The translations under genes were made by a program, and so were the position numbers. 41,740 nucleotides of DNA, from the NCBI GenBank assembly GCA_963934855.1, contig CAWWAC010000014.1:1-41740 (forward strand), given 5' to 3'. Below, one piece after another: positions 17,695-26,003 of the stretch. The notes under the pieces are model-generated. The model saw nothing but the letters and a program-made list of their open reading frames with translations. It made no database searches and was not told the origin of the DNA. The stretch's first letter is position 1, and every line of letters starts with the position of its first letter. The DNA is from MAG-120531 sp963934855 (GTDB lineage: Bacteria; Bacteroidota; Bacteroidia; Flavobacteriales; Flavobacteriaceae).

Positions 17695-17716
17695 AATATG
17701 ACATAAAAGAGCTTGC

Positions 17717-17914
17717 CTATGCAGTAGCTACTTCTGTTTTGTCTATAAGCACTTGGCCTCTGTAGTATAATTTACCTTCATGCCAGTGTGCTCTGTGATA
17801 TAAGTGCATTTCACCTGTAGTAGGATCTTTTGCAATAGTAGGGGCTACTGCCTTATAATGTGTTCTTCTTTTGTCTCTCCTTGTTTTGGAAATTTTTCTC
17901 TTTGGATGTGCCAT
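17717..17914 (-). CDS. rpmF: 50S ribosomal protein L32, cysteine-free form
   Basis: The 65-residue protein begins MAHPKRKISKTRRDKRRTHY, the L32 signature. The two CxxC pairs that bind zinc in many bacterial L32 proteins are absent; the middle reads DPTTGEMHLYHRAHW with no cysteine at all, so this is the zinc-independent form. It follows the DUF177 gene by eight bases, the usual partner of rpmF. Confidence 0.97.
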   Translation of the reverse strand: MAHPKRKISKTRRDKRRTHYKAVAPTIAKDPTTGEMHLYHRAHWHEGKLYYRGQVLIDKTEVATA

Positions 17915-17922
17915 AACAATTC

Positions 17923-18462
17923 CTATTTATCCGTTAATAACTTTTTTAGAGCGTCCCACCTAGGATCTGTCTCTTCTAATTCTTCTTTTTGTTCTTTCAA
18001 TTCTTTTACGCTTAGGCGTTCTAAGGTATCTAATACTTCAGATTGCAAGCTGCCGTCTAATACGCCTGGATGAACTCTTTTGGCAGGTACCGATAAGGCT
18101 ACCATTTCATACATATACTGAGCTACATCTACCTGGTGTTCCCCGTGAGGAATCACTAAAAGTGCGTCATTCTCATTGTTGAAATCTTCTCCAAAATTAA
18201 CTACTAAAGCAAGTAAAGCTTTTATTGGAAGGTCAAAAGGCTCATCTGTGGTGTCACAATTAATATTAACTGTACCACTTGCTTTAAAGCCCAGCTCCAT
18301 AAAACTGCTTAACTTGTTTAACTCTACCACCACTTTTATATTAGCAGCGTTAAAATCATGGTAATCATAAGAAGCAAAGAACGTGTTTTCTAAGGCAAAA
18401 TTGAATTGATGCTTTCCTTCTTTTAGTCCTGAAAAAGGAATGTAATACTCCTTGTTTTTCAT
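17923..18462 (-). CDS. DUF177 (YceD-like) protein
   Basis: The 179-residue protein has the DUF177 pattern, with VNINCDTTDEPFDLPI (about residues 64-79) holding the single conserved cysteine and the C-terminal DPRWDALKKLL. YceD-type proteins have been linked to 23S rRNA or large-subunit accumulation, which fits its position directly before rpmF. It starts 95 bases downstream of the pdxA stop and is probably co-transcribed with rpmF. Confidence 0.85.
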   Translation of the reverse strand: MKNKEYYIPFSGLKEGKHQFNFALENTFFASYDYHDFNAANIKVVVELNKLSSFMELGFKASGTVNINCDTTDEPFDLPIKALLALVVNFGEDFNNENDALLVIPHGEHQVDVAQYMYEMVALSVPAKRVHPGVLDGSLQSEVLDTLERLSVKELKEQKEELEETDPRWDALKKLLTDK

Positions 18463-18557
18463 TTAAAATTAGATTAAATGCATATCTCTCATAAGCCAAA
18501 AGACGGCTGCAAAGATACTATTATTATACTAACTACCAAGTAATAAGGAAATTAAAA

Positions 18558-19649
18558 TTACTCTTGGCTCTTTGGTTTGTAGTTTGATTTTTTGGGGGTC
18601 CTTTTCTCTACTATTTTAGCCTTTTTTAAAGGGTTTTCAGTGAGTTCCTGATACAAGGTTCGTTGTTTAAAAATAGCAATAGCCGCAAAAACTGCAGCAG
18701 AAAAAGACCCGTGATCTGCTTCACCTTTTCCTGCAATATCATAAGCAGTGCCATGGTCTGGAGAGGTTCTGACCTTAGAGAGGCCTGCTGTGAAATTTAC
18801 TCCATTTCCAAAGGAAAGGGTTTTAAAAGGAATAAGCCCTTGATCGTGATAGGCCGCTAAAACAGCGTCAAATTGAGTGTAATTTTTAGACCCAAAAAAA
18901 CTATCTCCTGCATAAGGTCCAAACACTAAATGACCCTCATTGGAAAGCGCCTCAATAGTTGGTTTTAAAACTAAGTCATCTTCCTTGCCAATGAGGCCCT
19001 TGTCCCCATTGTGAGGGTTAATACCCAAAAGGGCAATCTTTGGCATGCGAACACCAAAGTCTTGTTGTAATGATTTTATAACGGTCTTGACCTTTGTTTT
19101 AATAAGCTCTGGAGTAATATGATCAGAAACGTCTTTTACTGGCACATGATCTGTTAAGAGACCTATTCTAAGTGAATTAGACACCATAAACATGAGGCTT
19201 TCTCCTCCTAGTTCTTTGGCTAAATAATCTGTATGACCAGGAAATTTAAAGGTATCACTCTGTATATTGCTCTTGTTAATAGGCGCAGTTACCAACACAT
19301 CTATTTCTCCAGCTTTTAGGGCACTAGTGGCGGCTTCTAAAGATTTTAAAGCATACTCTCCTGCTATTTTTGTCTCTTTCCCAAATTCCATTTCAGGCAC
19401 TTCTTTCCATAGGTTCACAACGTTAAACTTCCCGGGGATGGCATCGGCGGCTTGGGCCACGCCATGGTACACCAATTCTGTACCTAATTGCTGTTGCTGT
19501 TGTGCCAAGGTTTTGCTAGACGCAAATAGCACTGGCGTACAAAGTTCTAGGGTTCTAGCATCTTCAAAGGTCTTTAAAATAACTTCACAACCTATACCGT
19601 TTAGATCCCCTACTGAAATACCCACTTTAATTTTTACGCTATCCTGCAT
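18558..19649 (-). CDS. pdxA: 4-hydroxythreonine-4-phosphate dehydrogenase
   Basis: The 363-residue enzyme oxidises 4-phosphohydroxy-L-threonine in the DXP-dependent route to pyridoxal phosphate. GISVGDLNGIGCEV is the N-terminus, TAPINKSNIQ and FPGHTDYLA carry metal and substrate residues, and AYHDQGLIPFKTLSFG is the strongest signature. The start is placed at ATG 19649 because the longer frame to 19910 only reads the antisense of ribE. About 30 residues of a basic tail follow the usual end. It is divergent from ribE with 58 bases between. Confidence 0.94.
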   Translation of the reverse strand: MQDSVKIKVGISVGDLNGIGCEVILKTFEDARTLELCTPVLFASSKTLAQQQQQLGTELVYHGVAQAADAIPGKFNVVNLWKEVPEMEFGKETKIAGEYALKSLEAATSALKAGEIDVLVTAPINKSNIQSDTFKFPGHTDYLAKELGGESLMFMVSNSLRIGLLTDHVPVKDVSDHITPELIKTKVKTVIKSLQQDFGVRMPKIALLGINPHNGDKGLIGKEDDLVLKPTIEALSNEGHLVFGPYAGDSFFGSKNYTQFDAVLAAYHDQGLIPFKTLSFGNGVNFTAGLSKVRTSPDHGTAYDIAGKGEADHGSFSAAVFAAIAIFKQRTLYQELTENPLKKAKIVEKRTPKKSNYKPKSQE

Positions 19650-19707
19650 GCTATTTCTGGCTTTATCTGTAAATTTACTTTGTAAAATTAGACAATAAAA
19701 ACGAACC

Positions 19708-20298
19708 ATGTTTACGGGAATAATTGAAACTTTAGGAAAAGTAGTAGGAATAAAACGAGAAGCAGGTAATTTGCACCTCAGTATAGAAACCCCTTTGGCT
19801 GAGCATCTAAAAATAGACCAAAGCATAGCACACAACGGAGTCTGTTTAACAGTGGTGTCTAGAACAGATAGCCAATACACTGTAACTGCCATTGCAGAGA
19901 CGCTAAACAAAACAGCTATTGGTCATTTGGCTTTAGCCGATACCGTGAACCTAGAGCGCGCCATGATTCTCGGTAGCCGCTTAGACGGGCACATTGTACA
20001 AGGACATGTTGACCAAACAGGCGTTTGTAAAAGGGTCATTGAAGATCACGGGAGTTGGGTTTTCACCTTTACTTATGAACCAACAATGAGCAATGTCACT
20101 ATAGAGAAGGGGTCTATTACCATAGATGGCACTAGTTTAACAGTAGTAAATTCTGGCCCTAATGAATTTAGCGTAGCCATAATTCCTTATACGTATAAGC
20201 ATACGCGTTTTAACCAATATAAAACCGGAACTGTGGTAAATTTAGAGTTTGATGTGATAGGTAAATATGTAAAAAGATTGCTGGAATTAAGAGGCTAA
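19708..20298 (+). CDS. ribE: Riboflavin synthase, alpha chain
   Basis: The 196-residue enzyme dismutates 6,7-dimethyl-8-ribityllumazine to riboflavin. It has two homologous lumazine-binding domains. The first contains MFTGIIETLG, NGVCLTVV and GSRLDGHIVQGHVD, and the second contains SITIDGTSLTVV and HTRFNQ. The last segment (VIGKYVKRLLE) matches the usual C-terminal helix. The gene is 5 bases from the convergent DUF2007 gene. Confidence 0.95.
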   Translation: MFTGIIETLGKVVGIKREAGNLHLSIETPLAEHLKIDQSIAHNGVCLTVVSRTDSQYTVTAIAETLNKTAIGHLALADTVNLERAMILGSRLDGHIVQGHVDQTGVCKRVIEDHGSWVFTFTYEPTMSNVTIEKGSITIDGTSLTVVNSGPNEFSVAIIPYTYKHTRFNQYKTGTVVNLEFDVIGKYVKRLLELRG

Positions 20299-20303
20299 AT
20301 GAA

Positions 20304-20540
20304 CTAAGAGTTCTGTAATTGGTCTCTAAAGTCTGCTATGAGTGCTAAAGCGTCTTCTTGAAACTCTTCTATTACAAAAACCTTTATAGAAGTTCCTGTT
20401 CCTCCAGAAAAACCTGCTAACACGCCAGAAAGCTGTTCGTTTTTTTCAATAAAAGGAATGCCGTGATCTCCAAAAATACCTTTTAGCAGTAGAACTGCCA
20501 TAGCATTTCCCACAAATACTTCCTTATATGCCTCTTCCAT
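20304..20540 (-). CDS. DUF2007-type putative signal transducing protein
   Basis: The 78-residue cytosolic protein resembles the DUF2007 family. It shows a betaalphabeta layout with KEVFVGNAMAVLLLKGIFGDHGIPF (longest continuous core given in part), then EKNEQ and IKVFVIEEFQEDALALI. Family members are small proteins of unknown role, sometimes called signal transducers. It lies 49 bases downstream-facing from the membrane acyltransferase gene on the same strand and convergent with ribE. Confidence 0.7.
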   Translation of the reverse strand: MEEAYKEVFVGNAMAVLLLKGIFGDHGIPFIEKNEQLSGVLAGFSGGTGTSIKVFVIEEFQEDALALIADFRDQLQNS

Positions 20541-20589
20541 AATTATCTCATTTTAAACTAAAATAGGTCATTTCTAACAAATCCACAAC

Positions 20590-21675
20590 CTAGATCTTGA
20601 TGAATATTTTCTTTTTGTATAAAGCGCTAGCCAAGAATAAATAAAAAATACAGACACTTAAGGCGTATAAAAAAGAAGACAGCTCTAAGGCTATTGTGTC
20701 TTGCACATAAAACTCTGAAAAGAAAAAGTCATGAATACTACTGCCGTTAAAAGAAATAAGGTAAAATAATTTAGATATAAAACTTGAGAGAAAATAGATA
20801 ATAATGGCGTTGCTTCCTACTTTTTTAAAAATGCCCCCTACAGATATTTTTTTAAGCTCAGTGAGGTAAAATAAAACGGCCAAAGTAAGGTTAGCCCAGC
20901 CAGCACTTACCAGTACAAAAGAACTACTCCAAAGGGCTTTATTTATTGGGAATGCTAAATCCCAAAAGCCCCCTACAATCAACATAAACACGCCAATGGC
21001 TAACATTAAAGAAACTTTTTGGTAGGTATTAGATCTAATAAGGTCTCCAGTTAAGGTGCCTAAAAGAGCGGTAGCAATAGCTGGCAGCGTACTTAAAATT
21101 CCCTCAGGATCGTAGTCTGATTTCCACATATGGCTTCCAAGTAATTGTACATCTATATAATTGGCCCAATTATTTATAGCCCTGTCAAAAGTAGGAGCAG
21201 CACCTCCAAGTGGTATGAAACCCATCCAAAGCCAATAGCCAACTAGTATAATTGCTATGAGTAAAAAAGTGCTGCGTTTGCTTCCCCATAAATAAAAAAG
21301 ACTGCTAAAGAAAAAAACTACCCCTATCCGTTGTAATACTCCTGGAAATCTAATGGCCTCTAATTCTTTAAAAAAAGGATAATAAATAGTGAATGCACCT
21401 AAAAAAAGGCCCAACCCAATTAGTTTTAAGCTCCTACGGCTCAGCTTATAAAAAATATGCCACTTCAGATTCATGTCCTTGTAAGACAAGGAAATAGAAA
21501 CACCTACTATAAAAATAAAAAAGGGAAATACTAAATCTGTAAGCGTATAGCCATGCCATGGTGCATGTAATAAAGGGGCGTAAACCGCAGACCAAGTACC
21601 AGGCGTATTCACTAAAATCATTAAGATAATGGTGAGTCCTCTAAATATATCTACAGATATATATCTTGTTCCCAT
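20590..21675 (-). CDS. HGSNAT/DUF5009-type membrane acyltransferase
   Basis: The 361-residue inner-membrane protein has about ten hydrophobic segments. The N-terminus RYISVDIFRGLTIILMILVN followed by PWHGYTLTDLVFPFFIFIVG is the hallmark of bacterial relatives of heparan-alpha-glucosaminide N-acetyltransferase, in which the conserved His region moves an acetyl group across the membrane to a sugar amine. The substrate is inferred, not shown. A GTG six bases upstream would overlap the symporter stop by four bases; ATG 21675 starts two bases after that stop. Either way it is coupled to the symporter. Confidence 0.8.
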   Translation of the reverse strand: MGTRYISVDIFRGLTIILMILVNTPGTWSAVYAPLLHAPWHGYTLTDLVFPFFIFIVGVSISLSYKDMNLKWHIFYKLSRRSLKLIGLGLFLGAFTIYYPFFKELEAIRFPGVLQRIGVVFFFSSLFYLWGSKRSTFLLIAIILVGYWLWMGFIPLGGAAPTFDRAINNWANYIDVQLLGSHMWKSDYDPEGILSTLPAIATALLGTLTGDLIRSNTYQKVSLMLAIGVFMLIVGGFWDLAFPINKALWSSSFVLVSAGWANLTLAVLFYLTELKKISVGGIFKKVGSNAIIIYFLSSFISKLFYLISFNGSSIHDFFFSEFYVQDTIALELSSFLYALSVCIFYLFLASALYKKKIFIKI

Positions 21676-21677
21676 CC

Positions 21678-23480
21678 TCACAAAACAGATTTTTTAAGCG
21701 TTTTCCAAACCCTAGATAATAAATATCCAGCTACCGCTACAGCAATCGTAAGCCCTGTGGCCAATTCATAATTTCCATAAATCCAATTCCCCGTAGCGAA
21801 CATGCAGCCGTAAACCAGCACAGCCCCCAAAATCATAGCCAATATACCTGAAGGAACAGACCATTCTTGAGGGCGAATACTTTTTTTAGTGTTGGCCTGT
21901 TGTTGTTTCCATCCCGGGCCACCGGGTTGGGTTTGTATATAAAACTTATCTAAGGTGGCTTCTTTTTCTGGGGCTGTTAAAAAGGTGACCGCAACCCAAA
22001 TTACAGTAGTAATTAACACGACAACAGGAAACTTAGCCCATGCAGGCATAAGCCCTTCTAAGGTGTTGTCTCCAAAAAGGGTGGCGCCTAAGCTTCCAAA
22101 ATTAAAAAGGACGGAAATACCACCAGAAACTACCATGGCAGAAATTTCACTCCAAGCGTTTATACGCCACCAGAACCATCTCAGAATAAAAATAAGACCC
22201 GTCCCTGCGCCAAACATCAAAATAATATCAAACAATTGCAAGGCATTGGTGAGGGTTAGGGCTAGTAAACCACTGGCAATCATAAGTAGTACTGTAGATA
22301 GCCTCCCCACCATCACCAATTGCTTTTCACTAGCCTTTGGATTAATGGTTAATTTGTATACATCATTGACAATATAAGAAGAGCCCCAATTTAAGTGGGT
22401 AGAAATAGTAGACATATAAGCAGCTCCTAAAGAGGCCATTACAAGGCCTAAAAGACCGCTGGGTAATTTGGTAAGCATGGCAGAATAGGCCAAATCTTGT
22501 CCTAATTTACTTGGGTCTACATTTGGAAAAGCAGTTTGTATAGACACTAAATCTGGATAGACCACTAGGGAAGCCAAGGCTACTAAAATCCAAGGCCAAG
22601 GCCTTAAGGCATAATGCATAATATTAAAAAAGAAGGTAGCGCCAATGGCGTGATTCTCATTTTTTGCTGCCAACATGCGCTGGGCTATATAACCCCCACC
22701 TCCAGGTTCTGCTCCAGGGTACCAAGCAGACCACCACTGCACCGCCAAAGGAATAATCAAAATTCCTATAAGGGCCTCTGTGTCTGAAAAATCTGGTAAT
22801 ATAGAAAGTTTATCGGAAACATTTTCATGAGCAAGTAGGGCATCTAAACCCCCTATTTCAGGTATATTTACTAAATAATAGGCCGCTCCTACTGCGCCCG
22901 CAATAGCCACAAAAAAAAGCACAAAATCTGTGTAAATTACACCTCTAAAACCGCCTATTGCACTAAAAATTACGGTAATACTTCCGGCTATTACTACCGT
23001 TTCTATGGGGTCTAAACCTAACATGACCTGACCAATTTTAATAGCTGCCAAACTCACTGCCGCCATGGCCATCATATTAAAAACTACCCCTAAGTAAAAA
23101 GCCCTAAACCATCTTAAAAAATGAGCGGGCTTGCCCCCATACCTCAGCTCATAAAACTCCATATCAGTAGTTACATTAGAGCGGCGCCAAAGTTTGGCAT
23201 ATACAAAAACAGTAAGAAGACCCGTAAGCAAAAAAGCCCACCAAACCCAGTTTCCAGAGACGCCGTTGGTTCTTACTATATCTGTTACTAAATTGGGAGT
23301 ATCTGTAGAAAATGTGGTGGCCACCATAGAAAATCCTAATAGCCACCAAGGCATGCTGCGTCCAGATAAAAAATACTCTGCACTGCTTTTTCCAGATTGT
23401 TTAGAAACAACAACGCCTATAATAAGTACAATAGCAAAAAAGCCAAAAATAATGGTGTAGTCAAGATTAGATAAGCTCAT
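21678..23480 (-). CDS. Sodium/solute symporter (SSS family)
   Basis: The 600-residue inner-membrane protein has 13-15 hydrophobic segments. It has the SSS opening (LDYTIIFGFFAIVLIIGVVV), SGRSMPWWLLGFSMVATTFS, and the AIGGFRGVIYTDFVLFF segment that lines the sodium and substrate sites. SSS members take up sugars, amino acids or organic anions with Na+. Because it is coupled to an HGSNAT-like acetyltransferase, an amino sugar is a reasonable guess for the substrate, but nothing in the sequence proves this. Its leader holds three GGTTGGT copies in plus-strand terms. Confidence 0.88.
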   Translation of the reverse strand: MSLSNLDYTIIFGFFAIVLIIGVVVSKQSGKSSAEYFLSGRSMPWWLLGFSMVATTFSTDTPNLVTDIVRTNGVSGNWVWWAFLLTGLLTVFVYAKLWRRSNVTTDMEFYELRYGGKPAHFLRWFRAFYLGVVFNMMAMAAVSLAAIKIGQVMLGLDPIETVVIAGSITVIFSAIGGFRGVIYTDFVLFFVAIAGAVGAAYYLVNIPEIGGLDALLAHENVSDKLSILPDFSDTEALIGILIIPLAVQWWSAWYPGAEPGGGGYIAQRMLAAKNENHAIGATFFFNIMHYALRPWPWILVALASLVVYPDLVSIQTAFPNVDPSKLGQDLAYSAMLTKLPSGLLGLVMASLGAAYMSTISTHLNWGSSYIVNDVYKLTINPKASEKQLVMVGRLSTVLLMIASGLLALTLTNALQLFDIILMFGAGTGLIFILRWFWWRINAWSEISAMVVSGGISVLFNFGSLGATLFGDNTLEGLMPAWAKFPVVVLITTVIWVAVTFLTAPEKEATLDKFYIQTQPGGPGWKQQQANTKKSIRPQEWSVPSGILAMILGAVLVYGCMFATGNWIYGNYELATGLTIAVAVAGYLLSRVWKTLKKSVL

Positions 23481-23531
23481 GGTTGGTGAAAGGTGTGGTT
23501 GGTTTAAAAATTGATTGGTTGGTGAAAGGTG
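23481..23531 (-). repeat. Direct repeats in the symporter leader
   Basis: GGTTGGTGAAAGGTG occurs at 23481-23495 and again at 23517-23531, and a third GGTTGGT lies between at 23497-23503. On the coding strand these read ACCAACC and begin right next to the start codon. They could be regulator half-sites or an RNA element. Nothing else is seen in this intergenic stretch up to the TSUP promoter. Confidence 0.5.
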
Positions 23532-23655
23532 CTGCTAAAGAAGCCCTTGACTCTTTTAAGTGTATTGGGCAAAGAGAACAACACTTCACTATAAAGATAT
23601 TAATTTTTGTTACAAATAGAACTTTTTTGAATTTAAAGGGCGCAAAAACATATTG

Positions 23656-23663
23656 TACCTTCG
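23656..23663 (+). promoter_or_regulatory. Bacteroidota-type -7 box of the TSUP gene
   Basis: TACCTTCG is one base from TAnnTTTG. It ends only four bases before ATG 23668, so transcription would begin at or very near the start codon, giving a leaderless or almost leaderless message. Confidence 0.4.
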
Positions 23664-23667
23664 TTAT

Positions 23668-24423
23668 ATGGATTGGTATTTACATGGGCTTCTCACTTTA
23701 GAAAGTTTTTTATTGGCCTTTTTAGCCACTTTTATTTTAGGTGTTTCCAAGGCAGGCGTAAAGGGAATAGCGGTCTTAATAGTCACCTTAATGGCTCTGG
23801 CTTTTGGGGGGAAATCTTCTACAGGTATGCTCATGCCTCTACTTATAGTTGGAGACGTTTTTGCTATATTTTACTACCACAGAGACACCCAATGGAAATA
23901 CCTAAGAGCTTTTTTGCCATGGATGATGCTAGGAGTGGTCATTGGAGCACTCATTGGAAAGGATCTTCCAGAAAAAACTTTTCAGTTAACCATGGGGATA
24001 ACCATTCTGGGCACCTTGTTTATGCTTGTTTGGTGGGAGAGAAAAAAAATAAAAAAAATACCTACCCATTGGGCATTTGGAAGTTTTATGGGAATAATGG
24101 CGGGTATTACCACTATGATAGGCAATTTAGCAGGTGCCTTTTCTAATGTTTATTTTCTAGCCATGCGCCTTCCAAAAAACCATTTTATAGGCACCGCTGC
24201 CTGGTTGTTCTTCTTTATAAACCTTTTTAAACTCCCCTTCCATGTTTTTGTTTGGAAAACTATTAGTCTAGAGAGTTTAAAAATATTTTTACTCCTGCTA
24301 CCAGGCCTTGTCTTAGGCCTGGTAGCAGGAGTCTTTTTAGTAAAAAAAATCTCAGAAAGTTTCTTTAGAAAAATGATTATCATACTTACTGCACTTGGGG
24401 CCGTAGTTTTGTTTTTTAAATAG
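23668..24423 (+). CDS. TSUP (TauE/SafE) family transporter
   Basis: The 251-residue inner-membrane protein has about eight hydrophobic segments with an internal repeat of four. GVSKAGVKGIAVLIV (about residues 23-37) and the later AGITTMIGNLAGAFSNVYFL have the G- and N-rich patterns of TauE/SafE proteins, which export sulfite, sulfonates or organosulfur anions. ATG 23668 is preferred over a TTG 15 bases earlier. Codons for residues about 209-222 contain a perfect 18-bp inverted repeat followed by CTTTTT, which could act as an early terminator. Confidence 0.85.
   Translation: MDWYLHGLLTLESFLLAFLATFILGVSKAGVKGIAVLIVTLMALAFGGKSSTGMLMPLLIVGDVFAIFYYHRDTQWKYLRAFLPWMMLGVVIGALIGKDLPEKTFQLTMGITILGTLFMLVWWERKKIKKIPTHWAFGSFMGIMAGITTMIGNLAGAFSNVYFLAMRLPKNHFIGTAAWLFFFINLFKLPFHVFVWKTISLESLKIFLLLLPGLVLGLVAGVFLVKKISESFFRKMIIILTALGAVVLFFK
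24291..24332. repeat. Perfect 18-bp inverted repeat within the TSUP gene
   Basis: ACTCCTGCTACCAGGCCT at 24291-24308 is the exact reverse complement of 24315-24332, with a six-base loop TGTCTT. It is followed on the plus strand by C and five T, so it looks like an intrinsic terminator although it is inside an intact coding sequence about 90 bases before the stop codon. Confidence 0.85.
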
Positions 24424-24526
24424 CGCCACGGGAAATATAAGTGCTACTGCAAAAGAAAATTAAGTTGTTTTAAACTATTAAAAACCATTGTGGTAAGCTT
24501 AAAATTATTGTATATTTCAATGATTG

Positions 24527-24534
24527 TATCTTTT
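24527..24534 (+). promoter_or_regulatory. Promoter of the kelch sensor gene
   Basis: TATCTTTT is close to TAnnTTTG, and a TTG at 24508-24510 lies 16 bases upstream. Transcription would begin near 24541, so starts at 24558 or 24588 are possible and the TTG at 24540 is not. Confidence 0.4.
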
Positions 24535-24587
24535 AGTTATTGCCAATAAAAAAGCTGATGAAAAGAATAGCCTTAATAAAAAACTAT

Positions 24588-25952
24588 ATGAATAAAAGAC
24601 TTGTTATTCTGTTGTTTTTGTTTTCATTTTTGGGGCAGGCACAAGAAATTATTTTTAAAAATACTGTCATAGAAATTAGTGCCTTAGATCAAGAAAAAGG
24701 GCTGCTTCTTCAATTTTCTGGAGACAGCCTTTCTGTTATAGATTTAAAGGAATTTAAACTCTCAGAAAGAAAGCGTATTGTCAAGCCAGAAGGAATTTCT
24801 TTTGTTTCTCTGAAACCTATTTGGAAAAATGGGCGGTTATTATTTACACAGAAAAATGGTGGGGCTGTCTATGAAGTTTTAAATGACAGTTTGGTAAGGT
24901 TAGACAAATCTAATGTTGTTGGATGGCAAAAACTTAACAGCCTTTTTGTGAAAAATGACACCCTTTATAAATATGGTGGCTATGGTTATTGGACTGCCTC
25001 TAATGCCCTTTCTTATTTAGATCCCATTTCTAAAGGCTGGGAACTATTTCCCTACAATGAAGAAAGTCCTATTCCTATTAGTTCTCATTCTCAAAAACAT
25101 TTTATTGATAAAGATCAGCTTTATATTTTTGGAGGTGTTCACATAAATGAAGCCAACCGTTTAAAAGTTATTTTATCAAAAGACGTTTGGGTATTTGACT
25201 TTAAGCCCAAAAAATGGCGGTTTTTAGGAACTGCGGATTTTCCTGAAGGAGACCCTTTTGTGATGATTCAAAATAGCAATCCAGATGAATTAGAATTTTT
25301 TAACCCCCAATTTGGATTGCTAAGGGTCTCTTTAAAAAATAACAAAATCACAGAATACAAAAAAAATCCTGTCTACTTTAATGTAATAATAGAAAAAGGC
25401 TTAACGGTTTTTAAACACCAAAATGCTTATTTTTATTATACCTCAAAAAACTTAGATGTTGTATTAAACAAAATTTCTCAGCAAAATTTCATACTCCAAA
25501 GCACTGCAGAAAGAGTTTTTTACAAAAATAAGGCTGATGAAATTATTTATTTTTCTGTTGCAGCTACCCTTGTTCTTTTGACAATGATACTTTGGTGGCT
25601 TTTTAAAAAAAAGAGGAAAAGAAAACATACCCTCTATGTGTATCCTCATAAAATAAACTACAACAAAAAAGAGTCTTCTATAACGCCCATAGAGTTTGAT
25701 CTTATTAGAGCATTTGTAAAAGAAGGTTCTTTAGAGTCTGCTCAATTACTCTCTATGGTTTATAATGATCAATTGACCAAATCACATAATGAAAAAATAA
25801 AAAGTAATATTATAGATACTTTAAATCTAAAGCTCTCCTATGTGTTGGGGATACAAGAAACTTATATAGCCAGTGAAAAATCTTTAGAAGACAAAAGAAT
25901 TAGGGTGTATGGTCTCAATCTTCCAGACGTTTTGTTAAAAATCATTGACTAA
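24588..25952 (+). CDS. Membrane-anchored kelch-like sensor with C-terminal winged-helix-like domain
   Basis: The 454-residue protein has, in order, a signal peptide (MNKRLVILLFLFSFLGQAQ, 1-19), a periplasmic beta-propeller-like region with kelch-type YKYGGYGYW (127-135) and LYIFGGVH (178-185), one transmembrane helix (about 319-339), a basic stop-transfer KKKRKRK, and a cytosolic C-terminal domain (about 365-446). That last domain, starting ITPIEFDLIRAFV and ending DKRIRVYGL, follows the layout of OmpR/PhoB-type winged helices (LTPxEFxLL... VY/VW ... I..LRxKL ... RGxGYR). It may therefore be a one-component regulator with DNA-binding C-terminal to the membrane. ATG 24558 is an alternative start. 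The TonB-dependent receptor follows after 51 bases. Confidence 0.6.
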   Translation: MNKRLVILLFLFSFLGQAQEIIFKNTVIEISALDQEKGLLLQFSGDSLSVIDLKEFKLSERKRIVKPEGISFVSLKPIWKNGRLLFTQKNGGAVYEVLNDSLVRLDKSNVVGWQKLNSLFVKNDTLYKYGGYGYWTASNALSYLDPISKGWELFPYNEESPIPISSHSQKHFIDKDQLYIFGGVHINEANRLKVILSKDVWVFDFKPKKWRFLGTADFPEGDPFVMIQNSNPDELEFFNPQFGLLRVSLKNNKITEYKKNPVYFNVIIEKGLTVFKHQNAYFYYTSKNLDVVLNKISQQNFILQSTAERVFYKNKADEIIYFSVAATLVLLTMILWWLFKKKRKRKHTLYVYPHKINYNKKESSITPIEFDLIRAFVKEGSLESAQLLSMVYNDQLTKSHNEKIKSNIIDTLNLKLSYVLGIQETYIASEKSLEDKRIRVYGLNLPDVLLKIID

Positions 25953-26003
25953 TATTGATGTCATTTTAATATATTTGGATTTATTCTTCACACTAGATTT
26001 TCT

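Noticed and set aside
19650..19910. 87-codon N-terminal extension of pdxA
   Set aside because: It is antisense to ribE, and the usual PdxA N-terminus starts at 19649.
23483..23701. 72-codon frame between the symporter and TSUP genes
   Set aside because: It spans the repeat-rich leader and runs across the TSUP promoter and start; the translation has no recognisable domain.
23673..24146. 157-codon frame inside the TSUP gene
   Set aside because: It is a shadow of the TSUP frame; its translation has no membrane pattern or known motif.
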